Shown in pieces: positions 1 to 8,368 of a DNA stretch of 64,000 bases. The position numbers and the translations under genes are program-made. A model generated the notes under the pieces. That model worked only from the letters and a program-made list of their open reading frames with translations, did not search any database and was not told where the DNA came from. The DNA is from Asterochloris sp. CNOR1. Its lineage: Eukaryota > Chlorophyta > Trebouxiophyceae > Trebouxiales > Trebouxiaceae. Each line of letters opens with the position of its first letter. Position 1 is the first letter of the stretch. Location of the stretch: assembly GCA_963969365.1 (NCBI GenBank), contig OZ017751.1, forward strand, positions 1,550,001 through 1,614,000. Direction: 5' to 3'.

Positions 1-74
1 TTTATCAACAGGGCACGCTATCGGCTTATCTGCTTATGTGACAGCATTGATTGCTGCCATGTGCCATGTTTGTT
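1..74. other. Host chromosomal flank left of the provirus
   Basis: This is the only host sequence on the left side. It ends where the inverted repeat begins and shows no recognisable coding signal. If the element is removed it would abut the sequence from about 21115, which begins with a T-rich stretch and a possible CTGCAG acceptor, so the insertion may lie in an intron or the 5' region of the downstream host gene. This cannot be settled with 74 bases. Confidence 0.7.
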
Positions 75-75
75 A

Positions 76-81
76 CGTACG
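76..81. repeat. Putative 6-bp target-site duplication, left copy (CGTACG)
   Basis: CGTACG occurs at 76-81 and again at 21108-21113. Because the motif is its own reverse complement it can be read either as the last bases of the TIR or as a 6-bp target-site duplication. Polinton integrases usually leave 5-6 bp duplications. In that reading the element proper starts at ATAGGGTGG and ends at CCACCCTAT. Confidence 0.55.
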
Positions 82-383
82 ATAGGGTGGCCTGCGTTAT
101 TCCGGGCACCAGAATGCCCGAATTCATAATCCCTTCGGGCGGCTGGTGACTCTAATGAGGCCGGCTGACTCATCGGGCTGGTGCCCCGGCGGTGGGTCCA
201 CCGGTGTGGCAGCAGGCAGCTTTGGGCTGCCACGCGGCGCCGATGCCCCCAACCCCCGGCTGGTTTCGGGGCGGCATGGAAGGTGGTGGCTTGCTGGCTT
301 ATCAACTGGCACCCCCGGGGTTGGAAGCTGCTGCCTAGCGCACGCAGACTGTTTTGAGACTCCGCCCCCACCGGGGGCGCCCC

Positions 384-417
384 GGGCCCGCAGGGCCCCC
401 CCGGGCCCGCAGGGCCC
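384..417. repeat. Two tandem near-palindromes GGGCCCGCAGGGCCC inside the left TIR
   Basis: The 15-mer GGGCCCGCAGGGCCC occurs at 384-398 and 403-417, separated by four C/G bases. Each copy can fold on itself through GGGCCC/GGGCCC. The mirrored pair lies at 20772-20805 in the right TIR. A strong double hairpin near each terminus could be a replication or packaging signal; that role is inference. Confidence 0.7.
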
Positions 418-657
418 GTCCCCCCCAGCTGCTAGGGGGGTGGCACGGGCGGTGTCTGGACGGCTAGTGCACCACTAAATTGGCGTGGGCGAGGGTTTCC
501 CGTGGTCCAGGCGCTAGGGTGCTAGGGTTTCCCGGGGGGTGGGGGTTCGAGTAAAAACCGGTTTGACCTAAAGTCCCAGAAATCGGGGGCGATAGGGGGA
601 CACCCGGTGTCCCACAATTGGGGGCCCAAAGACGGACAGCTTGCTTACATCCTTTTA

Positions 658-975
658 CTATTCATCATCTTCAAGAAAAGGTATGTCGGGCTGAGTTGCC
701 TTCACGCGCTCGACGATGAAAGCTGGAACCTCGGTGCGATTGGGGGATCGCGGGGTGGGCTTCATCGTAAAGAGGTCGATGGTGTAGATGGACGTCCCGC
801 GAGAGCCAGCCGGCACATAGCACAGGAAACGCGTGCGTCCGTCATTGTCCTTGATGAAGGCCCTGTACTTCCCGTCCTTGCTGCCGCCGACCTCGGCATC
901 GTACAGAGATATCTTCGCGTTGAAGGCGATCATGTGCTGCTCCATCTTCGATACAGTGGGCGCCCAGTCGCTCAT
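658..975 (-). CDS. Small viral protein of unknown function (105 aa)
   Basis: The ATG at 975 opens a 105-codon frame that ends 17 bp inside the inner edge of the left TIR. The protein is mixed alpha/beta in character with a very acidic tail (ends FLEDDE) and no Cys, signal peptide or membrane segment. I recognise no family. It is transcribed divergently from the large replication gene across a 168-bp promoter region, which suggests an early, co-regulated gene. The short intact frame with normal composition supports it being real. Confidence 0.65.
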   Translation of the reverse strand: MSDWAPTVSKMEQHMIAFNAKISLYDAEVGGSKDGKYRAFIKDNDGRTRFLCYVPAGSRGTSIYTIDLFTMKPTPRSPNRTEVPAFIVERVKATQPDIPFLEDDE

Positions 976-1143
976 TGTGCTGTGTTGTGAAGTGAGAAAT
1001 TGTGTTGTGGCTGGTTGCTAGCGCTATAAGGCCTTTGCTGACAACTCTCGCTGACATTGGCTGACGTTTGCATTGTCAGCGGGACTTGTCAGGTATATAT
1101 ACATGCTCGCTTGATTGCCCGCATTATTTCCTGTGCTCACATC
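976..1143 (+). promoter_or_regulatory. Divergent promoter between the left-end gene and the replication gene
   Basis: A TATA box, TATATATA, lies at 1094-1101, about 43 bp before the ATG at 1144. Upstream are three copies of GCTGAC (1037-1042, 1050-1055, 1060-1065) and one inverted copy GTCAGC (1075-1080). The regular 10-13 bp spacing is about one helical turn, as expected for a protein-binding array. The leftward gene starts at 975, so the segment probably serves both directions. Confidence 0.6.
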
Positions 1144-4100
1144 ATGTCGCCAGTGAAATTCCGCGATGTGAGGTTCGGTACCGCTCTGACCAAGAAGCAG
1201 GTTGATGATTTCCTAGACGTGAACAAGCTGAGCGTGGCACAGGCTGCGAAGGATGTCAGCATCCTCGACGACTCCTACGTCTTCAAGCGGGTCCAGGGCA
1301 GAGCTCGCCTGGTTCATGTTGACAGGAGTTTCGTTGTGGGCGGCGTCGTGACCAGCAAGAAGCACGCAGTACAGAGGCTGAAGGAGAGCAAATACACCAA
1401 CGTTAAGCATGCTCGAAAGGAGGTCAAGATGCCGAAGGGCTACACGATGGATAAGGCCAAACGGGGAGGCAACGTCCGCCTGCGCAAGCAGACCAAGGAC
1501 GAGCTGGCTGCCGAGGAGCGGAAGGCTGCCAAGGGCAAGTTCGTGGAGGCTCGCCTCGATCTGTGGAACCGAGAGGACAAAGCCAAGAACACCCACTCGA
1601 ACAAACGCGACATCAGCGGCGTGGAGTGCTACCTGCAAAAGGAGTACGACATCATCGTACCGGCATCGCTGCTAAGGCACGGGACCATCACCGTCGACGA
1701 CGAGTCCGACTTCAACTCTTTGATCAACGGGCTTAGGACCCACCCAACGCTCGGCGACAACCAGGATGCGCTGTTCTGGATGGCCGACGGAGTAAACGAG
1801 GACTACATCCACGCCGTGACAGTCAGTGGCATGTCTGAGCACGCTCCGCGGCAGTCCTACAGCTACGGGGCGGAGAAGTTCGCAAGAGCCTTCGCCAACC
1901 GGGCTTCATGTAGCCGCTTCACGTCTACCTTCCTTGACCCTGCCGCCACCTCGTTCGAGCACATGTACTACGCTGAGACCTCACGCGAGCACCACGAGCT
2001 GTGTGGCTACCGCTACAAAAACGACGATGTACCTTTCGACAGGCTTAAGGACGGCCAGTGCGCCCTCAACGTGCTGCTGCTCAACGGGGAGTCCAGCCGC
2101 AAGGTCTACGAGGACCAGAAACACTCTCGCGTCAAGAGGAAGCGGCCAGAGGATGTCGTGCCGGAGGGGCCGGCATCACTTATGCAGCTGGCGGACTTTC
2201 AGCGGAGCCGACGCCAGAAGCTGCTGGTCCTCAACGCGGAGGAGAACGTGCCGGTCTACTGGTACCACCCCGCCATGGACGGCAATAAGGTCTGCGAGAA
2301 CGCAAAGACGCTGGCTCTCTTCGCCACCGACAACCACCTGACCCTCGCGGACAGCAACTCTGTCTTCCATGCCTTTCGCTGGGACGAGGAGTCCTTGACC
2401 TTCGTGAAGCGCAAGAAGGAAGAGGTCAAGGCGGAGAAGCAGTTCCCGTTCCCGCAGAGGGACAAGTCCCATCAGAAGCGCACGCTGTCAGAGCACTCCG
2501 CCCTCGCCCGCCCTTATTTTGCAGCAGCACCTCGGCCTCGGAACATCGGAACCGGCAGGGGGACGGCGAGGGAGCAGCTCGACGAGGTGATGAAGATCAT
2601 GCAGAAGATCGCGTACCATCCCGAGGAGAGGGACTTGTACAAGGACGAGCTGCAGAAGTCCCACCGCATCGTTGTGGATGCCTCCACCGTAAAGGAACAC
2701 ATCTGGGAGTTACTGCAAACCGGCATCCAGCCGGCCAGCTCAAGTCAGTCGCGATTTTCGCTGGTGCACGGTGACATCTTCTTCAACATAGAGGCTGGCA
2801 ACACCGCCTCTGACGAGGCAACAGCCCTCTACGGCGACGAACGCCAGTTTCGGCTGATGGAGGATGCCCGCCGCACCGTTGGCCTCAACATCATGCCTCG
2901 CCACATGATCTCAACGCTGGACCCTGACGTGCGGGCCACCATCAGGCAGCTGGCCCCCAGCGCCAACTGCCGCATCATCTGCCAGTACGAGGGTGCTCCT
3001 GAAAAGCAGCCCATCGTGTGGGAGGCGGACATCTGCAAGTCCCACCCCAGCATGCTGCGAGAGATCGGGGGTGTGATGGCCACCACCCCCCTGTCGAGGT
3101 TCAGATGGTTAGACGCCGCGGCGCCGCTGTCTGACCGCGCGTTCTACATCGTTGAGATGTACACGGATGTGCCCTCAGTTTACTTCACCAAGAAGATTGG
3201 CTTACACTACGGCCTCTGGTTGAAGAGGCAGGCACGGCGCGGCGATGATTGGGAGGCGGTGGCAGTGCTGGACATGACGGAGTTCTCTCCTCTCGACAAC
3301 TTAGACAACCTCCTTGATCACGTCTACACAAACGAGGAGCTGGACCCAGTGCTCCGCAAGTTCGTATTTAACGAGGCCATCGGTAAGATGGGCAAGGACT
3401 TCAACCGCTACTACAAAGCCCACCCCTACCGCTCTCAGGCGGAGGCTCATGCGGCTCGCGACCTGCTCCGGACTGGAAAGGTGGTGCCACGATCTGTGGA
3501 GACGGTACTAGACTACCGCGAGGGAGTCCCCGTAGTAGATGTCAATAAGTACTGGGAGGTGGCCCAGACGGACGAGGTGGAGCTGTCGAGCACCTTCATG
3601 GTTAACCGGCTGGCCATTGTCGACGGCCAGAACGCTCGCGTGCAAGAGATTGACGAGGCCGTGGCTGCTGTGCGCAGCGACAGCTATCCAGAGCTTGAGC
3701 TGTCATCATGCTTTGGTGCCGACGCTTGGAAAGCCTGCCACGCTCCGGGCCAGGAGGAGATGTTCGCGCAGGCTTTTGCCGAAGTTCAGCGGCGCTTTTC
3801 CCACCTCTTCGTTAAGCCGGGGATGTCGACACGTGAGGAGATGGGCCTCTTCAAGGTCCTCTTGCACCCAGTCACCGCCGTGAACAAAGTCCCCCGGACC
3901 ATGCGGGGAAAGGAGCTTGCGATGGAGGACAACACGACCTCATATGAGAAGCCCACGGCATGGGTGGCGGAGAAGGACAGCCTCGATCCCGAGGGGGGTC
4001 CTTTGATCGAGGTTCCCAATGGATACCTGGACACCCTGCCAATAGATGGGCCCGTACAATGGACAGACGTGAACATCGAAACAGAGGCTCGCTTCGACGA

Positions 4101-5691
4101 TGACCCAGTGGCATTCAACGCCGAGGTGACTGCTGCGATGGACAAGTGCCTGAAGGCATCTCGCGGCGTCCAGCTGCGAGGCCCTCCCGGCACAGGCAAG
4201 AGCTTCGCATGGGAGCAGTACTGCCCGCGCGAGACGACCGTGGTGTTTTGCCCCACGCATGAGCTACGCGAGCGACAGCAGGCCAAAGGGGCCAACGCGC
4301 TCACGATCAACTCGTACAGGAAGGTCAAGCACTTCGCAGACATACCCAAGGACGACGGGTTCGTCACGGTGGACATTGCCCCCAAGGACGACCTGCCAAC
4401 CGAGATCGACGGCGCCATCACGCATGTGGTGCTGGAGGAGTTTGGGCTCTGCACGGACTACCAATGGCGGTGCGCGCTTGCCCTCCGCATGCAGCACCCC
4501 AACGTCAACTTCATAATCGTGGGGGACCCCCGCCAGGAGCTGCCTTGCGAGGACAGGCTGACCGAGTTGTCGTGGGCCGAGAGGCTGGCCTACTACGACA
4601 GGGCGGCAGCCCGCGTCGCTGCCTGTAATCGCATCTCGCTCAAGCTAGACAAGCGCGTGTGCAAGAGGGATCGCGACCTGAAGCACGAGCTGAGCGAGGC
4701 CATCTGGGCGGCTCCCTCCCTCAAAGCTCTGCTTCGCGGCAAGCTCTGGAGGGCTCACGTGCCTGTTTTGACAAGCATCGACGAGCTGCCCTCCACGGAA
4801 GGCGGCAGCCACTGCACCTTCCTGCGTGCAACGCTGATGGGCATCTGCGCAGCGGTGCTCCGGCGCAATGGCAGAGACTATGGCTTCGAGGTTGGGGATA
4901 TAGTGCGGAACAGAGGCGGCAATAGGGGTAAGGGAGCGATGCCACAAAACAGCATGTGGAAGATCGTCTCGAAGGCGGAAGCCAACATCGAGTTCGAAGG
5001 TGTGCGTTACACTTTGGAGAAGCAAGGGCCTGCCCCAGCAATGGCAAAGAAGACCACGGAGAAGGCCTTCCTCAACCCGCAAGGCTATCGCATCGAGACA
5101 GAGGCGGCAATGTTGTCCACCTTCAGGCACACATACGCCACCACGACTTTCGGCCAGCAGGGAGGTTCCCAGCGCTGGAACTGCGTCTGGGACCTTGACA
5201 ACCCCTATCTTCAGAACGACAACCGCTGGCGGCACACCCTTTACAACGCGCTTGGGCGCTTGACGTCAGTGCGCCCAAGGAAGAATGGGGACGGTGTCAT
5301 CACGGGTGGCATGTTCATCTTCGCACCTGGAGCGGCAGCATCCGCAGTCACCGCGGAGGGCTACCGCCTGCTGGGGGTCCCCGACTGCGACAACAACGAG
5401 GTGTGGAAGAAGATACGCACGGCAAAGTGCAATGACGAGAAGCCCAAGGACGGTACGGCCAGGCCGTGGAAGCTCTGGAGCGAGAACGACTGGCTTGACA
5501 GCCAGACTGTCGTCAGACGATTGGAGAAGCAGCTTGGTACGTGTGCAGGGAGGGATTGCGGAGCCGATCTATACGGCACCGACTGGGAAATCGATCGCCC
5601 GGACTGCACGAGGCCTCATCTCAAATCGAATATGCAGTTGCTTTGCCGTGATTGCAACCGTGCCAAATCTGGTCCGGAACGGGCTATTTAG
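1144..5691 (+). CDS. Giant replication protein: polymerase-like region, SF1 helicase, C-terminal HNH domain (1515 aa)
   Basis: I take the ATG at 1144 because it follows a TATA box; an in-frame TTG at 1057 lies upstream of that box. The central part has a family-B-polymerase-like motif A (ADICKSHPS, residue D629) and a motif-B-like block (KFVFNEAIGKMGK, about residues 738-750), but no DTD motif C is visible, so polymerase activity is doubtful. Residues about 1013-1380 are a superfamily 1 helicase: Walker A GPPGTGKS (1013-1020), motif II VLEEFG (about 1097), GDPRQELP (about 1127), HTYATTTFGQQGGS and LYNALGRLTSVR near the end. The last 50 residues form an HNH-type zinc module: C1467-x4-C1472, H1492-x3-N1496, C1501-x2-C1504-N1505-x2-K1508. 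Likely role: genome replication and processing. The N-terminal 600 residues are unassigned. Confidence 0.9.
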   Translation: MSPVKFRDVRFGTALTKKQVDDFLDVNKLSVAQAAKDVSILDDSYVFKRVQGRARLVHVDRSFVVGGVVTSKKHAVQRLKESKYTNVKHARKEVKMPKGYTMDKAKRGGNVRLRKQTKDELAAEERKAAKGKFVEARLDLWNREDKAKNTHSNKRDISGVECYLQKEYDIIVPASLLRHGTITVDDESDFNSLINGLRTHPTLGDNQDALFWMADGVNEDYIHAVTVSGMSEHAPRQSYSYGAEKFARAFANRASCSRFTSTFLDPAATSFEHMYYAETSREHHELCGYRYKNDDVPFDRLKDGQCALNVLLLNGESSRKVYEDQKHSRVKRKRPEDVVPEGPASLMQLADFQRSRRQKLLVLNAEENVPVYWYHPAMDGNKVCENAKTLALFATDNHLTLADSNSVFHAFRWDEESLTFVKRKKEEVKAEKQFPFPQRDKSHQKRTLSEHSALARPYFAAAPRPRNIGTGRGTAREQLDEVMKIMQKIAYHPEERDLYKDELQKSHRIVVDASTVKEHIWELLQTGIQPASSSQSRFSLVHGDIFFNIEAGNTASDEATALYGDERQFRLMEDARRTVGLNIMPRHMISTLDPDVRATIRQLAPSANCRIICQYEGAPEKQPIVWEADICKSHPSMLREIGGVMATTPLSRFRWLDAAAPLSDRAFYIVEMYTDVPSVYFTKKIGLHYGLWLKRQARRGDDWEAVAVLDMTEFSPLDNLDNLLDHVYTNEELDPVLRKFVFNEAIGKMGKDFNRYYKAHPYRSQAEAHAARDLLRTGKVVPRSVETVLDYREGVPVVDVNKYWEVAQTDEVELSSTFMVNRLAIVDGQNARVQEIDEAVAAVRSDSYPELELSSCFGADAWKACHAPGQEEMFAQAFAEVQRRFSHLFVKPGMSTREEMGLFKVLLHPVTAVNKVPRTMRGKELAMEDNTTSYEKPTAWVAEKDSLDPEGGPLIEVPNGYLDTLPIDGPVQWTDVNIETEARFDDDPVAFNAEVTAAMDKCLKASRGVQLRGPPGTGKSFAWEQYCPRETTVVFCPTHELRERQQAKGANALTINSYRKVKHFADIPKDDGFVTVDIAPKDDLPTEIDGAITHVVLEEFGLCTDYQWRCALALRMQHPNVNFIIVGDPRQELPCEDRLTELSWAERLAYYDRAAARVAACNRISLKLDKRVCKRDRDLKHELSEAIWAAPSLKALLRGKLWRAHVPVLTSIDELPSTEGGSHCTFLRATLMGICAAVLRRNGRDYGFEVGDIVRNRGGNRGKGAMPQNSMWKIVSKAEANIEFEGVRYTLEKQGPAPAMAKKTTEKAFLNPQGYRIETEAAMLSTFRHTYATTTFGQQGGSQRWNCVWDLDNPYLQNDNRWRHTLYNALGRLTSVRPRKNGDGVITGGMFIFAPGAAASAVTAEGYRLLGVPDCDNNEVWKKIRTAKCNDEKPKDGTARPWKLWSENDWLDSQTVVRRLEKQLGTCAGRDCGADLYGTDWEIDRPDCTRPHLKSNMQLLCRDCNRAKSGPERAI

Positions 5692-5745
5692 GGGGTGCGT
5701 GGAGCCGCCACTCCGCACACATTTTACGTGTATCATTACAGCCAG

Positions 5746-6864
5746 ATGGCGACTAGTAGTCAATCCCTACCCGAGCTCCTGACTCAACCCAAGTACGCAT
5801 TGCTGTCGAAGTCCAAGCTCAAGAAGGCGCTGAAAAAAGATGGGCATCAGTTTAACGCGAGAGACGTAGACAAGTATCACGGGGAAGGGGAGGTGAATCA
5901 ACGATTCGCGCGGGTCCAGTTCGACAGGAGCAGTGCATTCAAGATCACGACCCCTATGGGATGGTTCCAGGTGGATGTCGTGTTCTTCCCTCGGTACCCA
6001 GAGGAAAACGACGGCATCACGCGTTTCTTGCTATTCGAGAATGTGCTCAGCCGCAAGGCATATGCCTACCCGATCCGCAGCGGTTCCGTGGCCGATCTCC
6101 TCAAGGTCTACAAACAGTTTCTGAAGGATGCGAAGTCTGTTAAGGGGCTGATTGGCGATGAGCAGTTCGGGGCCAAAGGGTTCGTGGACTTCAATGCCTC
6201 GCGTGGCATTGACGTCTACCACGACATCGCAGCCAACGACCACATCACGGGAGGCGACAAGCTGGGGTTGGTAGACAGCCTATGCAAGACCGTCAAGAGG
6301 CTGATGTTGAAGTACATCGCGCACACAGATGAGCTGCGATGGACTGAGTGGCTCCCCACCGTGATATCGGCATACAATTCCAGCCCGCACAGCAGCCTCG
6401 GGGACATGTCTCCCAACGAGGTGGATGGCGACAAGGCCTACCAGCTGGGCGAGCACATCATTGACACTGCCCACAACACACATCAGCTGTCGTTGTCCAG
6501 CATCCAGCCGGACATGAAGGTCCGCATCGTGGAGGCACGTGGCACCTTTTCAAAGGATGGCCCCCGGTTCAGCAAAGAGATCTACACGACGGATTCCTTG
6601 GACGGTTTCAGGTGGAAAGTGCGTAACGAGGAGGGCAGGTTGCAACGCAGGCGTTTCAAGGCACAGGAGCTGCTTCCCGTGGGGCAGGTACGCAAGGCGG
6701 TTGACGCTGCGGTTCAACGTGCGGCAGAGGCCAAGACGTCTCACGCAACCAAGCTGCGACGGTCCGGCTTATTCAGCACCGATGCTGATGTCAGAAAAAA
6801 CATTGTCCAGCCACCTGCCAAGTCCACCAGAATCAGAAGGGTGCCACGAAAGTTGAGGGAGTAA
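5746..6864 (+). CDS. Retroviral-type (rve/DDE) integrase
   Basis: The 372-residue protein starts at ATG 5746, 54 bp after the replication gene; an in-frame GTG at 5695 is less likely. The catalytic core shows a first acidic residue in FQVDVVFFP (D77), a second in LIGDEQFG (D138) and a third position in GLVDSLCKTVKRL (D177), where the family normally has Glu. Spacing between the second and third is 38 residues, close to the classical 35. Downstream is the NSSPHSSLGDMSPNE block typical of Polinton and retrotransposon integrases, then a chromodomain/SH3-like basic tail. It should join element ends to host DNA. The Glu-to-Asp change could lower activity. Confidence 0.92.
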   Translation: MATSSQSLPELLTQPKYALLSKSKLKKALKKDGHQFNARDVDKYHGEGEVNQRFARVQFDRSSAFKITTPMGWFQVDVVFFPRYPEENDGITRFLLFENVLSRKAYAYPIRSGSVADLLKVYKQFLKDAKSVKGLIGDEQFGAKGFVDFNASRGIDVYHDIAANDHITGGDKLGLVDSLCKTVKRLMLKYIAHTDELRWTEWLPTVISAYNSSPHSSLGDMSPNEVDGDKAYQLGEHIIDTAHNTHQLSLSSIQPDMKVRIVEARGTFSKDGPRFSKEIYTTDSLDGFRWKVRNEEGRLQRRRFKAQELLPVGQVRKAVDAAVQRAAEAKTSHATKLRRSGLFSTDADVRKNIVQPPAKSTRIRRVPRKLRE

Positions 6865-6865
6865 C

Positions 6866-7297
6866 ATGGCTAGCCTCTCGTACTTCACCAGGACGGACTG
6901 CAAGAGGCATTTCCACCTGCCTCGCTCTCCCTTGTCGGACGACGACTACATTCCTCGCAAGAAGTTCTTCCTGGGGACGATCTGTGGCAGCGACTACGAC
7001 GACCGCAGTTACGAGGGCATCGTGGCGTTCAACAAGCTTTTTCGGCCCATTTGGCCGGCGCTGTACGCGCGATGGAGCGAGGACAAGCAGGAGTGGCCCG
7101 TCTTCGAACTTTGCGACGACGACAACCGCGAGATTCGTCCTCGGAAGGCTGTTGATGGAGCCGAGGGGAGGGTGAAGCTGATGTTTTTCAAGGCCGCAAG
7201 CAAGGTCGGAGACGCGACTGCGGAGGACTACGACAAGTACACCTACGTCAAGCACCACCCGCACATGAAAACTGCTGCTGACATCATTGAAGGTTGA
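6866..7297 (+). CDS. Conserved-looking viral protein of unknown function (143 aa)
   Basis: The ATG at 6866 is one base after the integrase stop, so the two are probably co-transcribed. The protein is rich in Asp, Tyr, Phe and Lys, with a cluster SDDDYIPRKKFF near residue 24 and a central WPVFELCDDDN stretch. There is no signal peptide or transmembrane segment. I recognise no family; tight coupling to the integrase is the only contextual hint. Confidence 0.75.
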   Translation: MASLSYFTRTDCKRHFHLPRSPLSDDDYIPRKKFFLGTICGSDYDDRSYEGIVAFNKLFRPIWPALYARWSEDKQEWPVFELCDDDNREIRPRKAVDGAEGRVKLMFFKAASKVGDATAEDYDKYTYVKHHPHMKTAADIIEG

Positions 7298-7366
7298 ACA
7301 TGCGCATTAATCAGCAGCCAATCAAATGTGGCCAGATTAAGGAACTAATACATAATTGGAGCAACC

Positions 7367-7792
7367 ATGCTTGGAGAGCTGCCAACAGAGCTGGTGGAGA
7401 TCATATGCGCCAAACTCCCTGTGAAGGCTCGCCTCCGCTTGGAGCTCACGTGCAAAGCGTACTTGGTGGACGAGAGCTACAAGAAGAAACAGTACATGAG
7501 GAAGAGACGTCAGGTCAAAGCGCATTTTCTCGAATTGAGACGCTATGTCCGACTCTTTCTTGTGCGGCCATATGAAACAGCAACGCTTCTGGAATTCGTG
7601 GAGCGCGCAGTTGCTAAATATTTGTGGCTCCAGCGCTACAGCCGGCGACCCTTCGTGGATGACAGCTTCGACAGTGGGTTCGAAGGAAGGGTGCCCGAAG
7701 TGGTTGAGGCCGTCGACAGGCAACAGGCGGTCCGCACGCTGATGTCTGGCGTCATGTCCAACGTTCTGTTCAAGGAAATTTACCCATGCTGA
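7367..7792 (+). CDS. F-box-like protein (141 aa)
   Basis: The N-terminus reads LGELPTELVEIICAKLP followed by LRLELTCKAYL, which fits the F-box pattern (LPxEL...I...LP...L...CK) at residues 2-33. The rest is basic and helical (YKKKQYMRKRR) with no leucine-rich or kelch repeats. F-box proteins bind Skp1 and bring substrates to SCF ubiquitin ligases. Large DNA viruses use them to redirect host protein degradation, but the only target-binding part here is about 100 residues. A 69-bp AT-rich gap with a CCAAT precedes the ATG. The motif match is clear but short. Confidence 0.6.
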   Translation: MLGELPTELVEIICAKLPVKARLRLELTCKAYLVDESYKKKQYMRKRRQVKAHFLELRRYVRLFLVRPYETATLLEFVERAVAKYLWLQRYSRRPFVDDSFDSGFEGRVPEVVEAVDRQQAVRTLMSGVMSNVLFKEIYPC

Positions 7793-7842
7793 TCTGGTGA
7801 ATCATCTTATGGCCAGCTTGTAACATTTAATAGCTACCAACC

Positions 7843-8070
7843 ATGACCTCGATTGAGAGACGCGAGATCGCGGTGAGCGAGGAGACCACCTACTCTTTTA
7901 ATGTGGTAGGACGGAACAACAAAATCCTCGACTTCGACCGAAAAAAAATGGACTGCCGCTCCGGTCACTCTATGAAGAACGTCGAGATGCGAGACAGGCT
8001 GAGGCGCAAGCTTAAACTAAAAAGTGGCTGTAAGGAGGATGGCGACGCGACCCCCGACCCCCTTCGGTAG
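7843..8070 (+). CDS. Small basic viral protein (75 aa)
   Basis: The ATG at 7843 follows an AT-rich leader. The first half resembles a compact beta-rich domain (SEETTYSFNVVGRNNKILDF) and the second half is strongly basic (MRDRLRRKLKLK). No family is recognised. The stop codon TAG lies inside a hairpin that recurs at the end of the gene at 14254-15606, which supports this being a genuine transcript end. Confidence 0.6.
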   Translation: MTSIERREIAVSEETTYSFNVVGRNNKILDFDRKKMDCRSGHSMKNVEMRDRLRRKLKLKSGCKEDGDATPDPLR

Positions 8071-8365
8071 GGCCGTACCGCGTGGGGCACAACATGAACC
8101 AAAGGTAGCCAGACATGATTGCTCGCAGAGCAATGCCGCCCAAGGGGCTAACGAACAGCCGACCGAGAAGGAAGTGCGCGACGCTAAGAAGACGTTGCAC
8201 ACCGCCCTGACCCTGTGTTTGAATAAGGTGCTTTGCCCCCTCATTTTGAAGACGTGTTGGAATTTCGTGGTGAAGGACAGGCCTTTGAGCTACACCGAGA
8301 GTGCGGCGATCTGCCTCGGTGCTGCCACGTTAAGATCCTTCACCGTTTTTTCCTGCGACATGTAA
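8039..8365 (+). CDS. Possible small viral protein with hydrophobic C-terminal half (108 aa)
   Basis: The frame opens at ATG 8039, 31 bp inside the end of the preceding gene, so its 5' end overlaps the hairpin at 8059-8087. The first 40 residues are low-complexity, while the C-terminal half (CLNKVLCPLILKTCWNFVV and AAICLGAATL) is hydrophobic and could associate with membranes. There is no later in-frame ATG. The hydrophobic part looks protein-like, but the start is uncertain and the gene could be spurious. Confidence 0.4.
   Translation: MATRPPTPFGRAVPRGAQHEPKVARHDCSQSNAAQGANEQPTEKEVRDAKKTLHTALTLCLNKVLCPLILKTCWNFVVKDRPLSYTESAAICLGAATLRSFTVFSCDM
8059..8087 (+). terminator. Stop-codon hairpin (CTTCGGTAGGGCC type), copy 1
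   Basis: CCCC-TTCGGTA can pair with TACCGCG-TGGGG around a short GGGCCG loop, with one bulged base. The TAG stop of the preceding gene (8068-8070) sits in the stem. A near-identical sequence overlaps the stop of the leftward gene at 14254. I infer a 3'-end processing or termination signal. Confidence 0.5.
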
Positions 8366-8368
8366 CCA

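Larger units (their letters stand above)
75..641 (+). repeat. Left terminal inverted repeat (567 bp)
   Basis: Positions 75-641 are the reverse complement of 20548-21114. The match begins with ACGTACGATAGGGTGG and stops at GACGGACAGCT. Both arms are the same length, and two different reading frames give identical translations in both, so the arms are nearly or fully identical. The repeat is GC-rich with several G/C runs and no convincing gene. TIRs of this size are typical of protein-primed or integrase-mobilised Polinton-like elements. Confidence 0.95.

Noticed and set aside
146-478. Open frame of 110 codons in each TIR (also 20711-21043)
   Set aside because: Composition is Pro/Gly/Ala/Arg from GC-rich repeats, other frames are also open, and there is no start context or protein-like pattern.
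1057-1143. 29-residue N-terminal extension of the replication protein from a TTG
   Set aside because: It would start upstream of the TATA box at 1094-1101; the ATG at 1144 has a proper promoter spacing.
1144-5691. Calling the replication protein a functional family B DNA polymerase
   Set aside because: Motif A and B look-alikes are present but I cannot find motif C (DTD) or clear exonuclease motifs, so only 'polymerase-like' is supported.
8024-8038. GTG start for the gene ending at 8365
   Set aside because: Non-ATG starts are unlikely in a eukaryotic virus; the ATG at 8039 is already doubtful.
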